This document shows, one piece after another, positions 55,670 to 63,513 of a stretch of DNA of 64,000 nucleotides. Under the pieces are notes generated by a model that was not told the DNA's origin, made no database searches, and worked only from the letters and a program-made list of their open reading frames with translations. Position 1 is the stretch's first letter; the number at the start of each line of letters is the position of its first letter. Source of the DNA: Actinomyces sp. HPA0247 (lineage in GTDB: Bacteria; Actinomycetota; Actinomycetes; Actinomycetales; Actinomycetaceae); assembly GCA_000411415.1 (NCBI GenBank), contig KE150452.1:98069-162068 (forward strand), written 5' to 3'. A program made the position numbers and the translations under genes.

Positions 55670-55708
55670 AAAAAGTGGTGGCCCCCAGGAAAACCCGGGG
55701 GCCACCAC
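55670..55708 (-). terminator. Rho-independent terminator of rpsA
   Basis: On the minus strand a 12-bp stem GTGGTGGCCCCC (arms 55675-55686 and 55697-55708) is followed directly by TTTTT (55670-55674). Confidence 0.9.
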
Positions 55709-55762
55709 CTATGTGTTCACAAACGTGAACTGACGAGTTGAAGGTCAGTCACAAAGACTGGT

Positions 55763-57199
55763 TCAGTTGTTCGTCAGCTTCTCACGCAGCGCGGCCAGGG
55801 CCTCGTCGGAAGCAAGGGTGCCCTCGTTGTCGACCGGGGTCGAGTAGGAGGCCTGCTCCTCGATGGAGGGAGCCGCTTCGGCGTCCTCTTCGAGGGCCTT
55901 GCGGACCTGAGCCTTGTGGGCCTCCCAGCGGGCCTGAGCCTCGGCGTACTGGGCTTCCCAAGCCTCGCGCTGAGCGTCGAAGCCTTCCATCCACTCCTGG
56001 GTCTCCGGATCGAAGCCCTCGGGGTACTTGTAGTTGCCGTTCTCGTCGTACTCGGCGGCCATACCGTAGAGCGAGGGATCGAACTCTTCAGAGTTCGGGT
56101 CCACGCCCTCGTTGGCCTGCTTGAGGGACAGGGAGATGCGGCGACGCTCGAGGTCGATGTCGATGACCTTGACGAAGACCTCTTCGCCGACCTTGACGAC
56201 CTGGTCGGGCAGCTCGACGTGACGCTGAGCCAGCTCGGAGATGTGGACGAGGCCCTCGATGCCGTCCTCGACGCGCACGAACGCACCGAAGGGGACCAGC
56301 TTGGTGACCTTGCCGGGCACAACCTGGCCGATGGCGTGGGTGCGGGCAAATGCCTGCCACGGATCTTCCTGGGTGGCCTTGAGCGACAGGGAGACGCGCT
56401 CGCGATCCATGTCGACGTCGAGAACCTCGACGGTGACCTCCTGGCCAACCTCGACGACCTCGGACGGGTGGTCGATGTGCTTCCAAGACAGCTCGGAGAC
56501 GTGAACCAGGCCGTCGACACCACCGAGATCGACGAATGCGCCGAAGTTGACGATGGAGGAGACGACGCCGGTGCGCACCTGGCCCTTCTGGAGGGTGTGC
56601 AGGAAGTTCGTGCGGACCTCGGACTGGGTCTGCTCGAGCCATGCGCGGCGGGACAGGACCACGTTGTTGCGGTTCTTGTCGAGCTCGATGATCTTCGCTT
56701 CGATCTCGCGACCGATGTAGGGGGCGAGGTCGCGGACGCGACGCATCTCGACGAGGGAGGCGGGCAGGAAGCCGCGCAGGCCGATGTCGAGGATCAGGCC
56801 GCCCTTGACGACCTCGATGACGGTACCGGTAACGACGCCGTCCTCTTCCTTGATCTTCTCGATCTGGCCCCACGCGCGCTCGTACTGCGCACGCTTCTTC
56901 GACAGGAGGAGGCGGCCTTCCTTGTCTTCCTTCTGGAGGACGAGCGCCTCGATCTGGTCGCCCACGGCGACAACGTCGTCGGGGTTGACGTCGTGCTTGA
57001 TGGACAGCTCGCGAGAGAGGATGACACCCTCGGTCTTGTAGCCGATGTCGAGGAGGACCTCGTCGTGGTCGACCTTGACGACAGTGCCCTCGACGATGTC
57101 ACCATCGTTGAAGTACTTGATGGTCTCGTCGATGGCTGCGATCAGGTCTGCTTCCGAACCAATGTCGTTGATAGCGACCTGCGGCGTGTTGGTGGTCAT
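55763..57199 (-). CDS. rpsA: 30S ribosomal protein S1
   Basis: A 478-residue protein with four S1 RNA-binding repeats (about residues 35-105, 120-185, 207-275, 292-360) seen as GDIVEGTVVKVDHDEVLLDIG, GVVTGTVIEVVKGGLILDIG, GQVRTGVVSSIVNFGAFVDLGG and GQVVPGKVTKLVPFGAFVRV. An acidic actinobacterial tail with EYDENGNYKYPEGFDPETQEWMEGF follows. The start is ATG 57199 with GGAGAA upstream. The leader of about 90 bases begins near a CCCCAG/CTGGGG hairpin (57277-57290) behind a TAAACT -10 (57294-57299). It binds mRNA for translation initiation. Confidence 0.97.
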   Translation of the reverse strand: MTTNTPQVAINDIGSEADLIAAIDETIKYFNDGDIVEGTVVKVDHDEVLLDIGYKTEGVILSRELSIKHDVNPDDVVAVGDQIEALVLQKEDKEGRLLLSKKRAQYERAWGQIEKIKEEDGVVTGTVIEVVKGGLILDIGLRGFLPASLVEMRRVRDLAPYIGREIEAKIIELDKNRNNVVLSRRAWLEQTQSEVRTNFLHTLQKGQVRTGVVSSIVNFGAFVDLGGVDGLVHVSELSWKHIDHPSEVVEVGQEVTVEVLDVDMDRERVSLSLKATQEDPWQAFARTHAIGQVVPGKVTKLVPFGAFVRVEDGIEGLVHISELAQRHVELPDQVVKVGEEVFVKVIDIDLERRRISLSLKQANEGVDPNSEEFDPSLYGMAAEYDENGNYKYPEGFDPETQEWMEGFDAQREAWEAQYAEAQARWEAHKAQVRKALEEDAEAAPSIEEQASYSTPVDNEGTLASDEALAALREKLTNN

Positions 57200-57370
57200 G
57201 TAGTAGTTTCTCCGAAACGGACTGGATAGTAGATGGACAGTTCCAGCGCCTGAAGACCGATGCGGATGCACCTGTCCCCAGACACTGGGGTTTAGTTTAG
57301 CAGCCTTTGACGGGCAAATGTGACGAATTTGGCGACACTTTCCGTGGCGTGCGTCGCGTCGTCTTGACCG

Positions 57371-60076
57371 TCAGTGCGCCGCGAGCTGCCAAGACGCGCC
57401 GATCCCAATAGCGACATCAAGCGGCACGGAAAGCTCGACGGGGGTGGCCATCTTGTCTCGGACGATGTTCTCGACGTCCGCTGCCTCACCAGGAGCGACT
57501 TCGAGGAGCAATTCGTCGTGAATCTGGACGAGGAGCCGCGACGCGAGTCCCGCCTCGGCCAATGCGGTCGCAACGTTCATCATCGCGATCTTCACGATGT
57601 CTGCCGCGCTGCCTTGAATGGGTGCATTCAGGGCGGCACGCTCAGCCATCTCACGACGCTGGCGGTTCGAGGAGCGCAGGTCGGGCAGGTAGCGGCGCCG
57701 GCCAAACATGGTCTGGGTGTATCCGTCAGCTCGCGCCTGCGCAACGAGTCCTTCGAGGTAGTCGCGGACTTTCCCGAAGCGTTCGAAGTAGCGATCACGC
57801 AGGGCGGCGGCCTCGGGCACGGGAATACCGAGCTGAGCGGCGAGGCCGTAGGAGGATAGACCATAGGCCAGTCCGTATGAGGTGGCCTTGATTCGCGAGC
57901 GTTCCTCACCTGTCACCTCGGCGACTGGAGTGCCGAACACCATTGACGCCATGGTCCGATGCAGGTCCTCACCGGAGTTGAACGCCTCAATGAGCGCCTC
58001 ATCTCCGGATAGGTGCGCCATCAGGCGCATTTCGATCTGCGAGTAGTCCGCGCTCATCAGTGACTCAAAGCCCTCACCCGCAACGAAGGCGCCACGGATA
58101 CGCATACCGTCGGCGCTGCGCGCGGGGATGTTCTGCAAGTTCGGGTCGGAGGACGCCAGGCGACCCGTGGCCGCCGCAACCTGAGAGAACGTCGTGTGGA
58201 TGCGTCCATCCGAGGCGACGGTGGCGGACAGGGAGTCCACCATCTGCTTGAGCTTGATGCGGTCGCGGTGGGTCAGCAGGAACCCGAGGAAGTCATGCCC
58301 CGCTCCCCCTTCATCCGCCGTCTTCGCGTGCAAATCAGCCAAGGCCTCGGCGTTCGTCGTGTACCCGGTCTTCGTCTTCTTCGTCTTGGGCAGACCGAAG
58401 TGATCGAAAAGTAGCTCCTGGAGCTGCTTGGGGCTCGATAGGTTGACCTCGCGTCCCGCCGCGGCCCACGCTCCCTCGCGCGCGGCATCGACGGCCTTGC
58501 CGAGCTCGTCGGAGAGCCCATCGAGCACGGACGTGTCTGCGGCAATGCCGATGTCCTCCATCTGACCGAGCAGGACCGACAGGGGCATCTCCATGTCGGT
58601 GAGAAGAGAGGCTTCGGAGCTTTCCTCCAGACGCGAGCGCAGAGTGGAGGCAAGCGGGTGCAGGTGGGCCGCTAGTTTCCCGGCGCGCAACGCGGCAGCG
58701 CTTGGACCAGCACCGATGTCCCCCAGGCCGAAGAGAGCATCCGAATCACCCTCCTCCTCGTCGATGACGACGCCGAGGACACGCGACAGAACATCTTCGA
58801 GCTTGTGGGAGCGCTGATCGGGATGCGCGAGATAGGCAGCCAGCATGGTATCGAACGCGACGCCGCCGAGAGTCCAGCCGCGCGAAGCGAGCGCATGACG
58901 TGTGCCCTTCGCGTCATGCACGATCAGGGACGAGGCCGTGGCAAGAACGTCACCGAGCGCTTCCTCCTGCTTGGGACTCAGTTCGACGGGGTCGATCACG
59001 AGCGCCTCGTTGTCAGAGGCGAGGACAAGACGGGTGACGTCGCCACGAGTCGGCCGCATGTCGCCTTCAACGAGCACAGCGAGCGTCGAGTGGGCGCGAG
59101 CCCACTGGGCGATGTCGCAGGAAGCATCCGCGAGGGACACCGAGATCTCCACCTCGGCCACAGCCTCGGGCGCCTCGTCGACGCGCCCCTCCCCCATGCC
59201 GACACCGGCGACCTCGCGCACCTTCTGGCGCAGACGCCCAAACTCGAGAGAGTCGAAGAGACGGTCGACGGCGGCAATATCCGTTGGACGACGCGCGAGA
59301 TCGCTCAGCGACACCTCAAGGTCCATGTCGGTGAGCAGACGATTGAGACGACGATTGCGCGCCACGTCGTCCATGTGTTCACGCAGTGCAGCGCCGCGCT
59401 TTCCACCGATCTCATCGGCACGCGCCAGCAGGTTATCGAGACCGTCAAACTTGTTGATCCACTGCGCGGCGGTCTTCGGTCCCACACCTGGCACACCAGG
59501 CAGGTTATCCGACGTCTCCCCCACGATTGCAGCGATCTCGGGGTAACGATGCGGCGGTACGCCGTACTTGTCTTCGACTGCCTGCGGAGTCATACGGCGC
59601 AGATCACCAGGCCCCGTACCGGGATAGAGCACAGTCACGTTGTCGGTCACCGTCTGGAACGAGTCACGATCACCGGACACCACCAGAACAGTCGATCCCT
59701 CGTGACCTGCGCGATACGCGAGAGTCGCAAGGATATCGTCGGCCTCAAAACCCTCACGGGACAGAGACACGATACCCATCGCATCAAGCACCTCGCGGAT
59801 GAGCTCCACCTGCCCCTTAAATTCTTCGGGCGTCGCGTCACGCGTGCCCTTGTACTCCGGGTACTCCTCAGTACGGAATGAGTGCCTCGACACATCGAAA
59901 GCGACCGCGATATGCGTCGGCCGCTCGGTCTCCAACAGGCGCGTCAGCATTGAAACGAAGCCATAAACAGCGTTCGTGTGCTGGCCAGTGGCCGTCACAA
60001 AGTTATCCGGCGGGAGCGCATAGAAGGCGCGAAACGCCATGGAATGGCCATCAATAATCAGCACAGTGTCACTCAC
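57371..60076 (-). CDS. polA: DNA polymerase I
   Basis: About 901 residues from GTG 60076 (AGGGTGG upstream; ATG 60097 is an alternative). The N-terminal 5'-3' exonuclease (LIIDGHSMAFRAFYALP, GEASDN-like VGETSDNLPGVPGVGPKTAAQW) is followed by a degenerate 3'-5' exonuclease-like domain lacking the Asp-x-Glu pair (AVLVEGDMRP), and family A polymerase motifs A (SADYSQIEMRLMAHLSGD), B (RSRIKATSYGLAYGLSSYG) and C (VQIHDELLLEV). Proofreading is therefore probably absent, as in mycobacteria. The start lies 19 bases from a divergent thioesterase gene. Confidence 0.97.
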   Translation of the reverse strand: MSDTVLIIDGHSMAFRAFYALPPDNFVTATGQHTNAVYGFVSMLTRLLETERPTHIAVAFDVSRHSFRTEEYPEYKGTRDATPEEFKGQVELIREVLDAMGIVSLSREGFEADDILATLAYRAGHEGSTVLVVSGDRDSFQTVTDNVTVLYPGTGPGDLRRMTPQAVEDKYGVPPHRYPEIAAIVGETSDNLPGVPGVGPKTAAQWINKFDGLDNLLARADEIGGKRGAALREHMDDVARNRRLNRLLTDMDLEVSLSDLARRPTDIAAVDRLFDSLEFGRLRQKVREVAGVGMGEGRVDEAPEAVAEVEISVSLADASCDIAQWARAHSTLAVLVEGDMRPTRGDVTRLVLASDNEALVIDPVELSPKQEEALGDVLATASSLIVHDAKGTRHALASRGWTLGGVAFDTMLAAYLAHPDQRSHKLEDVLSRVLGVVIDEEEGDSDALFGLGDIGAGPSAAALRAGKLAAHLHPLASTLRSRLEESSEASLLTDMEMPLSVLLGQMEDIGIAADTSVLDGLSDELGKAVDAAREGAWAAAGREVNLSSPKQLQELLFDHFGLPKTKKTKTGYTTNAEALADLHAKTADEGGAGHDFLGFLLTHRDRIKLKQMVDSLSATVASDGRIHTTFSQVAAATGRLASSDPNLQNIPARSADGMRIRGAFVAGEGFESLMSADYSQIEMRLMAHLSGDEALIEAFNSGEDLHRTMASMVFGTPVAEVTGEERSRIKATSYGLAYGLSSYGLAAQLGIPVPEAAALRDRYFERFGKVRDYLEGLVAQARADGYTQTMFGRRRYLPDLRSSNRQRREMAERAALNAPIQGSAADIVKIAMMNVATALAEAGLASRLLVQIHDELLLEVAPGEAADVENIVRDKMATPVELSVPLDVAIGIGASWQLAAH

Positions 60077-60095
60077 ACATGCCACCCTAGATGCC

Positions 60096-60572
60096 ATGAC
60101 ACATGATCACCAGACGAAACACACGCAGTCTTCCTCACCCGATCCCCTCGCCCGCGGTGGCTGGGTCGGTGCACACTGGCCCGGAACCCTCATGGAAGCC
60201 ACCGGCATGGAGGTTGTCGAGCACAGTGCTGTGCGCACCGTCATCTCGATGCCGATCGACGGAAACCGCCAGAGCGCTGGCATTCTGCACGGAGGTGCTT
60301 CCGCAGCACTTGCCGAGACGGCTGCATCCTTCGCGGCCCAGATTCATGCGCGCGAGACAAACCCCGGCAAGCAGGCCTACGCCGTCGGCACCGAACTCAA
60401 CGCATCGCATATCAGCGCTGGACGGGAAGGGATCATCACCGCGACCGCAACCGCCGTCCACCTGGGGCGCTCGTCAACCGTCCACACTGTGGAGATCAGG
60501 GACGAGGCCGACCGCCTTATCTCAGTCGCACGCGTCACTAACCGAATCCTCGTGCGCTCTAGCCACGACTGA
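60096..60572 (+). CDS. Hotdog-fold thioesterase (PaaI/MenI-like)
   Basis: A 158-residue acyl-CoA thioesterase. The hotdog core reads LMEATGMEVVEHSAVRTVISMPIDGNRQSAGILHGGASAALAETAAS, with HGG and the following Glu as the likely catalytic region, then GTELNASHISAGREGIITATATAVHLGRSSTVHTVEIRDE. The nearest characterised groups are PaaI and the DHNA-CoA thioesterase of menaquinone synthesis; the substrate is not determined. ATG 60096, divergent from polA with almost no gap, so promoters must lie within polA or be leaderless. Confidence 0.87.
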   Translation: MTHDHQTKHTQSSSPDPLARGGWVGAHWPGTLMEATGMEVVEHSAVRTVISMPIDGNRQSAGILHGGASAALAETAASFAAQIHARETNPGKQAYAVGTELNASHISAGREGIITATATAVHLGRSSTVHTVEIRDEADRLISVARVTNRILVRSSHD

Positions 60573-60587
60573 GGGTCAAGAAACAGC

Positions 60588-60615
60588 AATGGGGAGGGTC
60601 ATGACCCTCCCCATT
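60588..60615. terminator. Bidirectional terminator between thioesterase and pdtaR-like genes
   Basis: A perfect 28-base palindrome (arms AATGGGGAGGGTC and its complement, ATGACC centre) between convergent genes. Confidence 0.75.
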
Positions 60616-60629
60616 CGCATGCGCGACTC

Positions 60630-61220
60630 TCAGTCGTCAACCTGGTTGATGACCGCGTCAGCGACCTCACGCATCGACAGACGACGATCCATCGACGTCT
60701 TCTGGATCCAGCGGAAGGCCTCAGGCTCGCTCATTCCCATGTTCTTCATCAGCAGGCCCTTGGCGCGGTCAACGCGCTTACGAGTCTCGAAGCGATCAGA
60801 CAGATCGGCGATTTGGTCCTCAAGCGACTCGATCTCAGCGTGACGCGACAGAGCAATCTCAACGGCGGGAATCAGGTCGGCCGGGCTAAACGGCTTCACG
60901 ACGTAAGCCATCGCACCGGCGTCACGCGCGCGCTCGACAAGCTCCGTCTGCGAGAAGGCGGTGAGCATGACGACGGCGCACGACAGTTCCTGCAAGATCT
61001 TTTCCGCTGCTGTGATGCCATCCATCTTCGGCATCTTGACATCCATCACACACAGATCGGGTTCGAGCTCGAGTGCCAGCTCGACAGCTTCCTCACCGTC
61101 GGCGGCCTCGCCGACGACCTCGAACCCCGCCTGGGTGAGCGTCTCAACAATATCGAGACGAATCAACCCCTCGTCTTCTGCGACGAGGACGCGACGCGGT
61201 TCAGCCTGCTCTTCACTCAT
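60630..61220 (-). CDS. ANTAR-domain response regulator, PdtaR-like
   Basis: A 196-residue two-domain regulator. The receiver domain has acidic pocket VLVAEDEGLIRLDI, phosphoacceptor Asp in LCVMDVKMPKMDG, Thr in VVMLTAFSQTEL and Lys in YVVKPFSPADL. The C-terminal ANTAR domain (RFETRKRVDRAKGLLMKNMGMSEPEAFRWIQKTSMDRRLSMREVADAVI) binds RNA hairpins and acts as an antiterminator in the mycobacterial PdtaS/PdtaR system. The position near polA matches Rv1626. The kinase partner is not in the window. The start is ATG 61220, eight bases after GAGGA. Confidence 0.94.
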   Translation of the reverse strand: MSEEQAEPRRVLVAEDEGLIRLDIVETLTQAGFEVVGEAADGEEAVELALELEPDLCVMDVKMPKMDGITAAEKILQELSCAVVMLTAFSQTELVERARDAGAMAYVVKPFSPADLIPAVEIALSRHAEIESLEDQIADLSDRFETRKRVDRAKGLLMKNMGMSEPEAFRWIQKTSMDRRLSMREVADAVINQVDD

Positions 61221-61236
61221 TGTCATATTCCTCAAT

Positions 61237-61265
61237 TTGATCGGTTTGCTCAGCTGCTCTATTGT
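61237..61265 (+). promoter_or_regulatory. Promoter of tRNA-Leu
   Basis: TTGATC (61237-61242), 17-base spacer, TATTGT (61260-61265), with the tRNA 5' end 18 bases downstream. A good sigma-70-type promoter, indicating the tRNA is expressed. Confidence 0.65.
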
Positions 61266-61283
61266 GGGTCTCGCACACGCGAA

Positions 61284-61357
61284 GCCCCGATAGCCCAACT
61301 GGCAGAGGCGGTCGGCTCAAACCCGGCTTGTTGTGGGTTCGAATCCCACTCGGGGTA
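61284..61357 (+). tRNA. tRNA with Leu(CAA) anticodon and short variable loop
   Basis: A 74-base cloverleaf: acceptor GCCCCGA with TCGGGGT (first pair G-U), D-arm GCC/GGC with GG in the loop, anticodon arm GTCGG-CTCAAAC-CCGGC giving CAA, five-base variable region TTGTT, T-arm GTGGG-TTCGAAT-CCCAC, discriminator A. CAA decodes UUG leucine. Leucine tRNAs normally have a long variable arm, which is missing here, so it is atypical. The encoded 3' end reads CCG, not CCA. Confidence 0.85.
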
Positions 61358-61448
61358 CCGCCAGTGGAGTACGTGCTCCTAATGGTACCGGCATTTCAGC
61401 GCATATGCGACGTGCGCACCACAATTGATACATCAAAACCGCAGACGG

Positions 61449-61481
61449 AAAAGGGGCCGACAAGCAATGCTTGTCGGCCCC
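61449..61481 (-). terminator. Terminator of the 71-residue protein gene
   Basis: On the minus strand a 13-bp stem GGGGCCGACAAGC (arms 61453-61465 and 61469-61481, three-base loop) is followed by TTTT. It lies eight bases after the stop codon. Confidence 0.88.
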
Positions 61482-61488
61482 TGTCGAC

Positions 61489-61704
61489 TCAGGCCACGAC
61501 GCTCAGTTCGAGACCGAGGTATTCGGCAGCCGCGCCCCTGCGGGCCGGCTCGTCAAGATCGGCGATAGCCTGCTTGACCCTCGAATCGTGGAAGTCAGCA
61601 AACCAGGGCTCAACGGCGCGCGAGAGCTGGCCGACCTCCAGGTTGTTGGCCACACGACCAAACAGAGTGTCGTGGACCGACACGGTCCGGATGTTCGTAT
61701 TCAT
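61489..61704 (-). CDS. Small protein of unknown function (71 residues)
   Basis: Not recognised. ATG 61704 has a strong ribosome site GGAGG seven bases upstream in a purine-rich leader, and the gene is closed by a textbook terminator, so it is very likely expressed as a single unit. The sequence (NTNIRTVSVHDTLFGRVANNLEVGQLSRAVEPWFADFH..., ending EPARRGAAAEYLGLELSVVA) has no signal peptide, membrane helix or cysteine, and looks alpha-helical and soluble. It stands between the tRNA and pyk. An overlapping plus-strand frame is rejected. Confidence 0.78.
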   Translation of the reverse strand: MNTNIRTVSVHDTLFGRVANNLEVGQLSRAVEPWFADFHDSRVKQAIADLDEPARRGAAAEYLGLELSVVA

Positions 61705-61890
61705 TTTTCTTCCTCCATCTTCTTCTCTTCGGGCGCCCCAGAAAACATGCTTTGATCGCACAGGCATTTCTGAGCACGCCGAGCAGCACTTTGCTGCGTG
61801 TGCCGCGCCGTCGTTGGTGCGGCGTCCACGTGTCTCAACGTGTATCCGTGTACTTTATTCCACGAATCCCGTTTTGTCCACGTGACGAAA

Positions 61891-61932
61891 CAAAAACAGT
61901 GGGGGCCCTGGCTCATCGCCAGGGCCCCCACT
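61891..61932 (-). terminator. Terminator of pyk
   Basis: On the minus strand a perfect 15-bp stem (arms 61898-61912 and 61918-61932, five-base loop) is followed after two bases by TTTTT. Confidence 0.88.
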
Positions 61933-61943
61933 ACTCACGCATC

Positions 61944-63389
61944 TCACGCGTGGCGCAGACCGCCAATCGCATAGTCGGCTTCATCTCCGACTTCGTGGAT
62001 ACGCAGCATGTTCGAGGAGCCAGCGATGCCCGGCGGCATACCGGCAACGATCACGAGCTGATCACCGATGTCCGCCAGGTGCGAGGACTGCACGACCTGA
62101 TCGAGCTGCCACACCATGTCGTCCGTGTGTTGTACCTCGGGAACACGGTAGGTCTGAATACCCCAGGACAGCGCGAGGCGACGACGCGTCGACTCGAGCG
62201 GCGTGAACGCCAGCATCGGGATCGGACGGCGCATGCGTGAGAGCAGACGCGCCGACGTGCCGGACTGGCTAAACGTCACCAGGTAACGGGCATCCAGGTG
62301 CTCGGCGATACGAGCGGCAGCTTCGCAGATAACACCCGCACGATCAGCGTAGAAACCGGGGATCGAGGCGATGCGCTCACCACCGTTTTCTTCCGTCGAC
62401 TCGATGATGGCGGCCATCGTACGGACGGTCTCAATCGGGAAAGCACCGACCGACGTCTCACCGGACAGCATGACCGCATCGGCGCCATCAAGGATGGCGT
62501 TCGCGCAGTCGGAGGCCTCGGCACGCGTGGGGCGCGGGTTCTTGATCATCGAGTCCATAACCTGCGTCGCGACGATGACCGGCTTGGCGGCGATACGAGC
62601 AAGCTCAATCGCGCGCTTCTGAACCAGCGGCACGGCTTCCAGGGGCATCTCAACACCGAGGTCACCGCGGGCGACCATGATGCCGTCAAATGCCTCGACG
62701 ATCTCTTCCAGCGCCTCAACGGCCTGCGGCTTTTCGATCTTGGCGATGACCGGGATGCGCTTGCCCATCTCGTCCATGATCTCGTGGACGTCTTTGATGT
62801 CCTGCGCGGAACGCACGAAGGACAGCGCGATGAAGTCGGCATCCTGCTCAATGCCCCAGCGCAGGTCTTCCTTATCCTTTTCAGACAGGGCGGGGACGGA
62901 CACGGCAACGCCGGGAAGGTTGAGGCCCTTGTGGTCCGAGACCATGCCGGGAACCTCGACGCGGGTCACGACGTCAGTATCCGTCACCTCGACGACGCGG
63001 ACCGCGACGTTGCCGTCGTCGATCAGCAAGCGGTCACCGGGAGCGCAGTCGCCGGGAAGCCCCTTGAAGGTCGTCCCGACCAGTTCCTTCGTGCCGGGAA
63101 CATCACGGGTGGTGATGGTGAACGTGTCACCGATCTTGAGCTCCTGGGGGCCATCCTGGAAGGTTTCCAGGCGGATCTTGGGGCCCTGGAGGTCAACCAG
63201 GACAGCGACCGCGCGACCGGACGTCGCAGACGCCTTCCTCACGCGCTCAATAACGGCCTCGTGTTCCTCAGCCTTTCCATGCGACCGGTTAATACGCGCG
63301 ACATCCATGCCGGCGTCCACCAGTGCCTGGAGCTGCTCAGGAGAATCAGTAGCAGGTCCAATAGTGCAGACAATCTTAGCTCGACGCAT
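61944..63389 (-). CDS. pyk: Pyruvate kinase
   Basis: A 481-residue enzyme of the last glycolytic step. Motifs are RRAKIVCTIGPATDSPEQL, ARINRSHG (substrate), the active-site VIAKIEKPQAVEALEEIVEAFDGIMVARGDLGVEMP, ATQVMDSMIKNPRPTRAEASDCANAILDGADAVMLSGETSVG, and a C-terminal effector domain. I take ATG 63389: TAAACT ends seven bases before it and no ribosome site is seen, suggesting a leaderless mRNA. Confidence 0.97.
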   Translation of the reverse strand: MRRAKIVCTIGPATDSPEQLQALVDAGMDVARINRSHGKAEEHEAVIERVRKASATSGRAVAVLVDLQGPKIRLETFQDGPQELKIGDTFTITTRDVPGTKELVGTTFKGLPGDCAPGDRLLIDDGNVAVRVVEVTDTDVVTRVEVPGMVSDHKGLNLPGVAVSVPALSEKDKEDLRWGIEQDADFIALSFVRSAQDIKDVHEIMDEMGKRIPVIAKIEKPQAVEALEEIVEAFDGIMVARGDLGVEMPLEAVPLVQKRAIELARIAAKPVIVATQVMDSMIKNPRPTRAEASDCANAILDGADAVMLSGETSVGAFPIETVRTMAAIIESTEENGGERIASIPGFYADRAGVICEAAARIAEHLDARYLVTFSQSGTSARLLSRMRRPIPMLAFTPLESTRRRLALSWGIQTYRVPEVQHTDDMVWQLDQVVQSSHLADIGDQLVIVAGMPPGIAGSSNMLRIHEVGDEADYAIGGLRHA

Positions 63390-63513
63390 AGATAAGAGTT
63401 TACCGCCCAATCACAGTTGAAACGAGGAGGATCCGCTCCGGGTCGACGTGATCATTCCCATGAATCCGCCTGTGGTAGGACCTCCGCGCGGAGAAAAACG
63501 ACGAAGCTCGGGA

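Noticed and set aside
55456-55741. Two short Arg/Ala-rich open frames in the brnQ-rpsA gap
   Set aside because: No ribosome site, low-complexity product from G+C-extreme sequence, and one runs through the rpsA terminator.
61471-61755. Plus-strand frame overlapping the 71-residue gene
   Set aside because: The minus-strand gene has the strong ribosome site and the terminator; the plus frame has neither and runs through the terminator stem.
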